Below, in pieces: positions 1 to 8,864 of a DNA stretch of 10,012 nt (within the stretch, counting starts at the first letter, position 1; the number at the start of each line of letters is the position of its first letter). The notes below the pieces were generated by a model that was given only the letters and a program-made list of their open reading frames with translations, made no database searches and was not told the origin of the DNA. This DNA comes from DASSTY01 sp035760645 (GTDB taxonomy: Bacteria; Gemmatimonadota; Gemmatimonadetes; Gemmatimonadales; GWC2-71-9). The DNA lies in assembly GCA_035760645.1 (NCBI GenBank), contig DASTSO010000149.1, positions 1 to 10,012 of the forward strand, read 5' to 3'. Both the position numbers and the translations under genes were made by a program.

Positions 1-125
1 CGGCCGCGATGCGGCATCATCGGCCGCAGCATCGCGGCCAGCACCGCGGGCCGGACCTCGGTGGGTCCCGGCAGGAAGAAGCGCCCGGCGGGCGCGGCCA
101 CGGCGTCGCTCACGAGGTCGCTCAC
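1..125 (-). CDS. Class V aminotransferase, N-terminal fragment; probable phosphoserine (SerC-role) or serine-glyoxylate aminotransferase
   Basis: Only the first 41 codons are inside the window; the gene runs off the left edge. The visible protein contains FFLPGPTEVRPAVLAAM followed by MMPHRG. This is the typical N-terminus of the class V PLP aminotransferases that include alanine/serine-glyoxylate aminotransferases and archaeal/Thermus-type phosphoserine aminotransferases. The PLP lysine and all other catalytic residues lie outside. I start it at the GTG at 125-123, which overlaps the serB stop as GTGA; a second in-frame GTG at 113-111 is an alternative, and neither has a strong Shine-Dalgarno sequence. 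As the last visible gene of an operon with serA and serB it is best read as the transaminase that makes phosphoserine from 3-phosphohydroxypyruvate. That is inference from context, because family members with other acceptors look the same at this end. Confidence 0.8.
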   Translation of the reverse strand, partial: MSDLVSDAVAAPAGRFFLPGPTEVRPAVLAAMLRPMMPHRG

Positions 126-778
126 GGAAGCACCAGGCGGAGGAGGTCGTCGAAGGAGGGGAGCTCGAGATCCGCCGCGCGCACCACGGCATCGCGGCGG
201 ATGAACCCGGTGAAGGCGGCGACGGCGGCCACCACGGGCCGCATCGCGAGGTCGGTGGCGCCGTCGCCCACCGCGAGCACCGGCGCGGCGAGCCCGAGCG
301 CGCCGATCACGGCGCGCTTGCCCTCCTGCGTGGTGAGCGGCGAGCCCTCGTCGAACCCGGCGTACGCGCCCGCCTCGTCGAAGCGCACTCCCACCGCGTG
401 CACCTCCGCGGGCGCGAAGTCGAGGGAGCGGGCGAGCGGGAGGATCGCCTCGCGCAGCCCGCCGCTCACGAGGTGCAGCGCGACACCGGCGGCGCGCAGC
501 CGCGCGAGCACCGCGGCGGCCCCGGGCGCGAGGCACTCGCGATACGCGTCGGCCAGCGCCGCGACCTCGACGGCCGATGGCCGGATCCGCGCGAGGCGCC
601 GACCGTAGACCGCGTCGAGCGCGAGCTCGCCCGCCATGGCCCGGGTGGTGAGCGCCGCGACCTCGTCCGCGAGCGCCGGCCCGCGCCGGCGCGCGAGCCA
701 GTCGACTCCCTCGAGGCCGCAGAGCGTGGAGTCCACGTCGAGGACGACCGCCCGGAAGGCCGCGCGCCCGCCCGTCAC
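122..778 (-). CDS. serB: Phosphoserine phosphatase, HAD superfamily (SerB, eukaryote-like short form)
   Basis: This 218-residue cytosolic enzyme removes phosphate from O-phospho-L-serine, the last step of the phosphorylated serine pathway. All four HAD motifs are present: motif I DVDSTLC with nucleophile Asp14 and acid/base Asp16, motif II Ser105 in HLVSGG, motif III Lys154 in QEGKR, and motif IV GDGATD (Asp172, Asp176) for Mg2+. The segments EGVDWLA, TRAMAGE, RLARIRPS and YAGFDE resemble the animal/plant PSPH type. It lacks the N-terminal ACT-like extension of E. coli SerB. The start is the GTG at 778-776, which overlaps the upstream stop as GTGA. The reading frame stays open far upstream, but that stretch is a shadow of serA and the oxidase. 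The 3' end overlaps the aminotransferase start by four bases, so translation is probably coupled. Confidence 0.93.
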   Translation of the reverse strand: MTGGRAAFRAVVLDVDSTLCGLEGVDWLARRRGPALADEVAALTTRAMAGELALDAVYGRRLARIRPSAVEVAALADAYRECLAPGAAAVLARLRAAGVALHLVSGGLREAILPLARSLDFAPAEVHAVGVRFDEAGAYAGFDEGSPLTTQEGKRAVIGALGLAAPVLAVGDGATDLAMRPVVAAVAAFTGFIRRDAVVRAADLELPSFDDLLRLVLP

Positions 779-2190
779 AGTACGTTGCCCGGCGCGAGCA
801 GCCCCAAGGGGTCGAGCTCGCGCTTGAGTGCCCGCATCGCGCCGAGCTGGTGGCCCGAGAGCTGGAGCGGGAGCCAGCGCCGCTTGAGCTTGCCGATCCC
901 GTGCTCCGCCGCCACCGTGCCGCCCAGCGCGACCACCGCGCGCAGCGTCTCCTCCACCGCGCGCTCGACGGCGGCGAGCTCGTCCGCGTCGCGAGCGAGG
1001 AAGTTCTCGTGGGGATGTCCGTTCCCCGCGTGGCCGTAGATGACCGGCGGCTCGACGCCCGCGCGCCCCGCGGCCGCGCGCGCCGCGGCGATCGCCTCGG
1101 GGAGGCGGCGATACGGCACCGCCCAGTCGGTCGAGACCTTGCGGCCCCCGGCGGCGCGGCAGCGCGCGCCGCGTTCGTTCATCGCGGCGGGCACGGCGTG
1201 CCGCAGGCGGCGCGCCTCGCGCAGCGCGCCCTCCGTCTCGAGCACCGCCGCATCGTCCACCCGCGCGGCGTGCCGCTCGGCGAGCGCGAGCCAGGCGTCG
1301 AGCGCGCCCGCGTCGGCCTCGTCCGGCTCGCTCGCCTCCCCCGCGTCGCTCGCCTCCTCGGCGTAGACCAGCGCCGCGGCGTCCGCGCCCCACGCCTCGC
1401 CGCCCGGCGTGGCGTGCACCAGCGCCAGTGCGCCCGCGTCGAAGTATTCGAGGCAGCGGGGCCGCACCGCGGTCGACTCGCGCGCCGCGGCGACGAAGGC
1501 GAGCGCGTCGGCTTCGACGCTGAAGGGCAGGACGACGCCCGTGACCCGCGCCGGCAGCGGCAGCAGCGCGAGTTCCGCCTCGAGGATCACGCCCAGCGTC
1601 CCCTCGCTCCCGACGAACCAGTCCACCGGATCCTGCACCGCGGCGTAGCCGACCGTGTTCTTCTCGAGCCCCGGCCGGCGCAGCTCGAGCACCTCGCCGC
1701 CCGCGAGCGCCACGGTGAGGGCGCGCACGTGCGCGCGGATGGGGCCGTAGCGCAGCGAGCGCGCCCCCGACGCATTGCAGGCGAGCGCCCCGCCGATCGT
1801 CGCCTCCTCCTCGCTCGTCGGGTCGGGCGCGAAGAGGAGCCCGTGCTCGGCGGCCACCCGCCGCAGCGCGGCCACGCCCACGCCCGGCTCGACCCGCACC
1901 GTGCGCTGCGCGACGTCGAGGTCGCGCACCCGCGCGAGGCCGCGCAGCGAGAGCAGCATGCCCCGGTCGGTGATGGAGGCGCCCGTCGTGCTCGACTGTC
2001 CGCCCGCCGGCGTGACCGGGGTCCGCTCGCGCGCCGCGCGGCGCAGGAGCTCGACGACCTCCGCGGCGCTCTCCGGCCGCGCGACGCACTCGGGCACGAG
2101 CTCGAGCCCCGAGGCGTCGCGCGCGAAGGCGCGACGGACGTCGGTGTCCGCCGTCAGCGGCACGGGCGCCGGCTCCGTCGCGGCGCTCAT
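775..2190 (-). CDS. FAD-linked 2-hydroxyacid oxidase/dehydrogenase (GlcD / D-2-hydroxyglutarate dehydrogenase-like)
   Basis: This 471-residue flavoenzyme belongs to the VAO/PCMH-type FAD_binding_4 plus FAD-oxidase C-terminal superfamily (COG0277), which includes glycolate oxidase GlcD, D-lactate dehydrogenase and D-2-hydroxyglutarate dehydrogenase. The FAD domain (about 30-210) shows PAGGQSSTTG at 61-70, PDPTSEEEATIGG at 122-134 and GSEGTLG at 194-200. The C-terminal domain carries the metal-site-like GHAGNGHPHEN at 386-396, EHGIGKLK at 429-436 and the usual family ending LDPLGLLAPGNVL. An acidic Glu/Asp/Ala stretch at about 277-294 looks like a lineage-specific loop. No signal peptide is seen. 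The ATG start overlaps the serA stop (ATGA) and the stop overlaps the serB GTG. Its place between serA and serB suggests it works with SerA, perhaps oxidising D-2-hydroxyglutarate. Glycolate and D-lactate are alternative substrates that the sequence alone cannot exclude. Confidence 0.88.
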   Translation of the reverse strand: MSAATEPAPVPLTADTDVRRAFARDASGLELVPECVARPESAAEVVELLRRAARERTPVTPAGGQSSTTGASITDRGMLLSLRGLARVRDLDVAQRTVRVEPGVGVAALRRVAAEHGLLFAPDPTSEEEATIGGALACNASGARSLRYGPIRAHVRALTVALAGGEVLELRRPGLEKNTVGYAAVQDPVDWFVGSEGTLGVILEAELALLPLPARVTGVVLPFSVEADALAFVAAARESTAVRPRCLEYFDAGALALVHATPGGEAWGADAAALVYAEEASDAGEASEPDEADAGALDAWLALAERHAARVDDAAVLETEGALREARRLRHAVPAAMNERGARCRAAGGRKVSTDWAVPYRRLPEAIAAARAAAGRAGVEPPVIYGHAGNGHPHENFLARDADELAAVERAVEETLRAVVALGGTVAAEHGIGKLKRRWLPLQLSGHQLGAMRALKRELDPLGLLAPGNVL

Positions 2191-3860
2191 GCCGCCCCGA
2201 ACTCGACGACGGTGGCCGACAGCACGTCGGGAAGCGCGAGCAGCCCGCGCCGCAAGGTCTCGTCCATCGCGCCGTCCACCGCGATCGCCGCGAGCGCCTC
2301 CCCACCCTGCGCCAGCCGCGCCTGGTGATACTCGGCGATGTTGACGCCCGCCGCGCCCAGCAGCGTGCCGACGCGCCCGATGACGCCGGGCACGTCGTGG
2401 TTCGTGAGCACGAGCAGCGTCTGCCGCGGGGCGACGTCCACGCGGAAGCTGCCGATCTGCGTGAGCCGCGGCGCAAGCCCCTCGGCCGCGACCCCGGCCA
2501 CGGTGACCGCCTCCATCCCGCCGCTCACCGTCACCTCCACCGCGCCCGGGTGCTCGAGGTGCGGCGAGGCGGCCGCGGCCAGCTCGAGCCCGCGCCCTTC
2601 GGCGAGCGCGCGGGCGTTGATGAGGTTGAGCCGCTCGGTCTCGACCACGCCGTCGAGCACGCCGAGGGCGGCGGCCGCGAGGCACGCGCCGCTGCCCCCG
2701 GCGAGCGCGGGCCCGCAGCGCACCGCGAGCCGCCGCACCACGCGCACCCCGCGGTCGGCCAGGAGCGCGCGCGCGAGCGTCGCCGCGCGGCGCGCCACGA
2801 GCAGCGCCGGCTGCAGCTCGGCCCACTCCATCCCGCTCACCGCCGCCACGTTGAGCGAGCGCGAGAGCTCGTCCCGGAGCAGCGCGTCGCGCACGGCGAG
2901 GCAGACGTCCACCGCCACGTTGCGCTGCCCCTCGGCGGTCGAGGCACCGAGGTGCGGCGTCAGCAGCACCTTCGGCGCCGTGCGGAGCGGATGATCGGCC
3001 GGCAGCGGTTCGGTCGTGAAGACGTCGAGCACGGCCCCGGCGAGCTCGCGGCCGCCCTCGCCCGCGAGCGCCGCGAGGAGCGCCGCCTCGTCGACGATGC
3101 CGCCCCGGGCCATGTTCACCACCAGCGCGCCCGGCTTGAGCCGCGCGAGCTCGCGCCGGCCGATCATGCCGCGCGTCTCGTCGTTGAGCGGCGTGTGCAC
3201 GGTGAGCACGTCCGCCGCGGCCAGGAGAGCGTCGAGTGTGTCCACGCGCTGCGCCTGGACGGCGTGGAAGCGCTCGTCGGGCACGTACGGGTCGTGCGCC
3301 AGCACCGTCATCCCGAAGGCGCGCGCGCGCCGCGCCACCTCGGTGCCGATGCGGCCGAGCCCGACGATGCCGAGCGTGCGCCCATGAAGCTCGCGGCCCA
3401 GGAGGCGGCTGCGGTCCCAGCGGCCCGCGCGCATCGAGGCGTCCGCCGCCGGCAGGTGGCGCAGCGCGCCGAGCACCGCGCCGAAGAAGAGCTCGGCCAC
3501 CGCCACCGTGTTTCCCGCCGGCGCGTTGATCACGGCCACGCCCAGCGCCGTGGCCGCGTCGAGCGCGATGTTGTCCACCCCGACCCCCGCGCGGCCCACG
3601 ACGCGCAGCCGGGTGCCGCGGCGGAGCAGCTCGGCGGTGATCCGCGTCGCGCTCCGGCCGATGAGGGCGTCGTAGTCGCCGATGCGCGCGAGCAGCTCGT
3701 CGGCGGGCAGCGTCGGCACCTCGTCCACCGCCAGCGCCGGCTCCGCCTCGAGCAGCTCGACCCCCTCGCGGTCGATCTCGTCGGTCAGGAGCACGCGAAA
3801 GGTGCGGCGAGTGCCCCCGCGCGCGGGGTCGCCCGGGACGGCGGTCAGCGGCTGCGTCAT
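2187..3860 (-). CDS. serA: D-3-phosphoglycerate dehydrogenase, long form with ASB and ACT domains (SerA)
   Basis: This 557-residue enzyme oxidises 3-phosphoglycerate to 3-phosphohydroxypyruvate with NAD+, the first committed step of serine synthesis. Visible landmarks are GRAGVGVDNI at 89-98, the Rossmann GLGRIG at 167-172 with Asp190 as the NAD-ribose acidic residue, and the catalytic set Arg252 (NMARGG), Glu284 (DVFTTEP) and His303 (TPHLGAS). Residues of about 325-475 form the intervening substrate-binding (ASB-type) domain. About 480-550 is a C-terminal ACT domain (NHDVPGVIGRVGTLLGAAGV), which in this family usually senses serine. It is slightly longer than the roughly 528-residue Mycobacterium form because of an N-terminal tail of about 20 residues. 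The ATG at 3860-3858 is preceded by AGGA with a 5-base gap, which supports this start. It is the first gene of the operon. Confidence 0.96.
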   Translation of the reverse strand: MTQPLTAVPGDPARGGTRRTFRVLLTDEIDREGVELLEAEPALAVDEVPTLPADELLARIGDYDALIGRSATRITAELLRRGTRLRVVGRAGVGVDNIALDAATALGVAVINAPAGNTVAVAELFFGAVLGALRHLPAADASMRAGRWDRSRLLGRELHGRTLGIVGLGRIGTEVARRARAFGMTVLAHDPYVPDERFHAVQAQRVDTLDALLAAADVLTVHTPLNDETRGMIGRRELARLKPGALVVNMARGGIVDEAALLAALAGEGGRELAGAVLDVFTTEPLPADHPLRTAPKVLLTPHLGASTAEGQRNVAVDVCLAVRDALLRDELSRSLNVAAVSGMEWAELQPALLVARRAATLARALLADRGVRVVRRLAVRCGPALAGGSGACLAAAALGVLDGVVETERLNLINARALAEGRGLELAAAASPHLEHPGAVEVTVSGGMEAVTVAGVAAEGLAPRLTQIGSFRVDVAPRQTLLVLTNHDVPGVIGRVGTLLGAAGVNIAEYHQARLAQGGEALAAIAVDGAMDETLRRGLLALPDVLSATVVEFGAA

Positions 3861-3887
3861 GAGGATCCTGTCTGGGACAACGGAAAT

Positions 3888-3908
3888 GCCGGGGCGGCGG
3901 GCCCCGGC
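3888..3908 (-). terminator. GC hairpin in the serA leader: aceA terminator or serA attenuator candidate
   Basis: A perfect 8-bp inverted repeat (GCCGGGGC / GCCCCGGC) surrounds a 5-base loop. Read on the minus strand it is followed by ATTTCCGTT, a weak T-containing tail, and it ends 27 bases before the serA start codon. It could terminate transcription arriving from aceA, or act as a leader hairpin controlling serA. No leader peptide or alternative anti-terminator pairing was worked out. Confidence 0.45.
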
Positions 3909-3922
3909 GACCGTCCTGCACC

Positions 3923-3949
3923 CTGGCCGGCGCGCAGGCTACCGGCCAG
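3923..3949. repeat. Inverted repeat between aceA and serA
   Basis: The 8-bp arms CTGGCCGG and CCGGCCAG pair perfectly across an 11-base spacer. Neither strand shows a T-run after it, so a classic intrinsic terminator is doubtful. It may be a processing or 3'-end stabilising hairpin of the aceA mRNA, or part of the serA 5' leader. Confidence 0.5.
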
Positions 3950-3956
3950 CAATCTA

Positions 3957-4014
3957 TTCAGATCAGAACCGCGCCGCTTCCGTTCAGATCAGAACCGCGC
4001 CGCTTCCGTTCAGA

Positions 4015-4034
<20 letters not shown>
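3957..4034. repeat. 26-bp direct tandem repeat, three copies, derived from the aceA 3' end
   Basis: Three head-to-tail 26-bp units occupy 3957-3982, 3983-4008 and 4009-4034. The first two are identical; the third differs only at 4022 (t instead of c). The third unit contains the last codons and TGA stop of aceA, so the other two look like duplications of the gene end into the spacer upstream of serA. Because 26 is not a multiple of three, duplication behind the stop leaves the protein unchanged. Each unit holds an imperfect dyad, TTCAGATCAGAA. There are no spacers, so this is not a CRISPR array. Confidence 0.92.
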
Positions 4035-5334
<1,300 letters not shown>

Positions 5335-5382
5335 GATCACGGGTCCTCTCAGGGGCGAGAAGGGTGGAAGCCGATTTCCGCC

Positions 5383-5410
5383 AATATGGGAGGGGAGCGG
5401 CCGCCAGCAA
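5383..5410 (-). promoter_or_regulatory. Candidate sigma70-type aceA promoter
   Basis: On the minus strand TTGCTG (5410-5405) is followed after 16 bases by CATATT (5388-5383). These score 3/6 and 4/6 against the TTGACA/TATAAT consensus. Transcription would begin near 5376, giving a leader of about 42 bases that contains the aceA ribosome binding site. The -35 overlaps the GCAA/TTGC dyad described separately, which is a plausible repression geometry. Confidence 0.35.
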
Positions 5411-5450
5411 GTAAGTTGCGTCACATCACCGGGTTACGATGTCACGACGC
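5407..5450. promoter_or_regulatory. Cluster of dyads in the aceA/regulator intergenic region: candidate operators
   Basis: Two dyads sit between the divergent promoters. The first is GCAA-N5-TTGC at 5407-5419, overlapping the putative aceA -35. The second has two nested arm pairs: GCGTC (5418-5422) with GACGC (5446-5450), and ACATC (5423-5427) with GATGT (5438-5442). GTCAC also occurs as a direct repeat at 5420 and 5441, exactly 21 bp or two helical turns apart. RamB binds near aceA in actinobacteria, so these are natural candidate sites. I do not claim a match to its known consensus. Confidence 0.4.
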
Positions 5451-5460
5451 GGGCGCGCCC

Positions 5461-5489
5461 TTGCGGTCAACGTGTCAACGCTGTAAATG
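5461..5489 (+). promoter_or_regulatory. Candidate promoter of the RamB-like gene with GTCAACG direct repeats
   Basis: TTGCGG (5461-5466) and TAAATG (5484-5489) are separated by 17 bases. Transcription would start near 5496, consistent with translation from the ATG at 5538. The spacer contains two copies of GTCAACG (5466-5472 and 5474-5480) 8 bp apart, which may be a site for self-regulation. The -10 match is weak. Confidence 0.3.
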
Positions 5490-5537
5490 ACGAGCTTCAC
5501 ACCCCGCGTCGCGCCCTCCCCCGCCCCGGAGCCGTCG

Positions 5538-6995
<1,458 letters not shown>

Positions 6996-7045
6996 CCCGA
7001 CCGGCGGTCGACGGAGGTCCGGGGATCACGGGGTCCGGTGGTGGG

Positions 7046-7073
7046 CGGCCGCCGAGCGATCGCTCGGCGGCCG
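7046..7073. terminator. Perfect 28-bp palindrome between convergent genes: bidirectional terminator candidate
   Basis: Bases 7046-7073 read identically on both strands, centred between 7059 and 7060 on GCGATCGC. It lies in the 92-base gap between the convergent regulator and lipoprotein genes, where a shared terminator is expected. As RNA it forms a GC-rich stem of about 12 bp with a GATC loop on either strand. Neither side has a T-run. A protein-binding palindrome is the alternative. Confidence 0.6.
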
Positions 7074-7087
7074 TGGTCGGTCGCGGA

Positions 7088-8749
7088 TCAATAGCCCCAG
7101 GCGGGATCCCAGTCGTCGGTGCCGCTGCCGGCACTCAGGTGGAGGTCTCCCGTGCCATCGGCGCCCATCGTGTGCACGCCATGCTCCACGGAGCCACCCC
7201 GGGCATAGACGATCCGCGATCCGTCGGGAGACCACAGACCCCGGGACGCGCCGCGATCGGTGGTCAGCCGAAGCAGGTTGGATCCGTCGGGACGTACGGT
7301 GTAGAGGTCGCCGCCGGCGGTGAACAGGATCGTAGCCTCGGACGGGGACCAGTTCGGTGAGACCGGCCTCAGCGGCAGCGGCATGAGCGTCCGCGCCGAG
7401 CCGTCGCGATTCATGGTCCCCAGCGCCTGGCCGTTCCGGAAAACGAGCTTCGTGCCGTCGGGCGACCAGGACGGCTCCCAGTCGCCGCTCATCCCGTCCG
7501 GCGTGACCCGGTGCGCACCGCTGCCGTCGGCGTTCATGACCCAGACCGTCTCGTCTCCACAGTCCATGAAGGCGATCGCGCTCCCGTCGGGGGACCACGA
7601 CGGCTGCTGCGCGCAGATGCCCGCCGGTGAGAGATGCCGGAATTCCTTCCCGTCGTAGCGAAGGGCGACGACGCGGGGCAGACTGTTCTGGTCCCAGCCC
7701 GAGTAGGCGATGGTCCGACCGTCGGGCGAGACCATCGGCTCCGTGTAGGCCCGCGCCACGGCGGTGATCCGCTCCCGCTCGGTGCCGTCGGTGGCCATCG
7801 AGTTGAGACTGGGGCCCGGGCCGACGAACACGATGCGCCCCGTGAGCGTCCCGGGGCAGAGCACCCGCAGATCGACGGTGGCCGTCTGCCCGCCGTTCAC
7901 CCACACCTGTTGCGTGGCCGGCGTGGTGAGGGTGCAGTTCTCGGCGACCCCGCCGAACGTCAGGATGGGCTGCCCGACCGGGATGTCGGTCAGCGTAGTG
8001 GTCCCGCTCGGAGGGAGCGGCTGTTCCACACCACCGTCGATGCGCAGGGTGAAGCCGTCGGCGTCGATCGCGCGGCCCTCGGCGAAGACGCGCACGGCGA
8101 TCGCCCCGCTCCGCGGTGCGCACGTGACCGCGAACGCGACGTTCGCCGTCCCGCCGCTCGCGATGGCGACGGCGCGGGGATTGTCGCCGCCGACGAAACA
8201 ATTGTCGGCGACGCCCCCCAAGGCCACCACCGCCGTGCCCGGGGCGAGCCCCGGCACATCGAGCGTCGCGTTGACGCCGATCGGCTGTGCCGGCGCCGAT
8301 CCGACCTGGACGGTGAATCCGTCCGGGTCCAGCTCGCTCCCGCTCGAGGCGGTGGTGATCCGCACCGTGCCGGTCCCGGGCGGCAGCGCGGTACAGGTCA
8401 CCGCGAACGCCGCCTCGACCGTCGCATCGGCGACAACGGTGACGTCGCGCGGATTCTCGCCGGCCACCGCGCAGTTGGCGGCCAGCCCGCCGAGGCCGAT
8501 CCGCACCACCCCCGGCTCGCGATCGGCGAGCATGAGCTCGCCCCCCAGCGAGGCGATCTGGCCCTGGGACGTGCCGCCCACCATCACGGTGTAGCCATCG
8601 GGATCCAGATCGCTGCCCGTCGTGGCGCTCGTGACGTGGATGCGGCCGGTGACGACGCCGGGCGGTGGCGTCGGCTCCGTGCCGCCGCATCCGGTGAGCA
8701 GCGAGGCGGCGATGAGCGTGAGAGGAGCCGAACGGCGGGCAGCGTACAT
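7088..8749 (-). CDS. Exported lipoprotein with three Cys-paired repeats and a PD40/TolB-like beta-propeller
   Basis: This 553-residue protein begins with a lipoprotein signal peptide whose lipobox LTGC puts the modified Cys at 21, so it is predicted to be membrane-anchored outside the cytoplasm. Three homologous repeats follow at about 33-119, 125-210 and 214-298. The first two share a LDPDG(Y/F)TV strand; the third has a DADGFTL version. All three end in an NC...C pair with exactly 26 residues between cysteines (93/119, 184/210, 272/298), probably disulphides. Residues 300-553 form a TolB-like propeller with SPDG motifs at 341, 386, 429 and 507, a degenerate SPSE at 468 and a final DPAWGY. 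ATG 8749 is chosen because GGAG lies 7 bases upstream and the signal peptide starts there. Function is unknown; binding of a ligand or cell-wall component is a guess. Its GC content looks a little lower than that of its neighbours. Confidence 0.88.
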   Translation of the reverse strand: MYAARRSAPLTLIAASLLTGCGGTEPTPPPGVVTGRIHVTSATTGSDLDPDGYTVMVGGTSQGQIASLGGELMLADREPGVVRIGLGGLAANCAVAGENPRDVTVVADATVEAAFAVTCTALPPGTGTVRITTASSGSELDPDGFTVQVGSAPAQPIGVNATLDVPGLAPGTAVVALGGVADNCFVGGDNPRAVAIASGGTANVAFAVTCAPRSGAIAVRVFAEGRAIDADGFTLRIDGGVEQPLPPSGTTTLTDIPVGQPILTFGGVAENCTLTTPATQQVWVNGGQTATVDLRVLCPGTLTGRIVFVGPGPSLNSMATDGTERERITAVARAYTEPMVSPDGRTIAYSGWDQNSLPRVVALRYDGKEFRHLSPAGICAQQPSWSPDGSAIAFMDCGDETVWVMNADGSGAHRVTPDGMSGDWEPSWSPDGTKLVFRNGQALGTMNRDGSARTLMPLPLRPVSPNWSPSEATILFTAGGDLYTVRPDGSNLLRLTTDRGASRGLWSPDGSRIVYARGGSVEHGVHTMGADGTGDLHLSAGSGTDDWDPAWGY

Positions 8750-8864
8750 ATCGGCACTCCGGGCCGGACACGGCCGCGCGTCGCACCGGCGAGGCGCGTG
8801 ATGGGCTCGCGGGCGGCTCGACGTCCGTACGGCTGAGTTTCGGGGTTCGGGGGGTGGGCGAAGT

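Noticed and set aside
2187..3860. SerA as a glyoxylate/hydroxypyruvate reductase instead
   Set aside because: The long form with the intervening and ACT domains, and linkage to serB, points to phosphoglycerate dehydrogenase.
5487..5537. Upstream ATG (5487) as the start of the RamB-like protein
   Set aside because: It has no Shine-Dalgarno sequence, adds a low-complexity Pro/Ser tail, and overlaps the putative -10. ATG 5538 has GGAG at good spacing and matches the family's N-terminus.
8750..8864. Separate promoter or terminator between the PLP enzyme and the lipoprotein
   Set aside because: Only a short 5-bp stem (8762-8775) and a CCGTACGG palindrome are visible; no -35/-10 pair or T-run convinced me.
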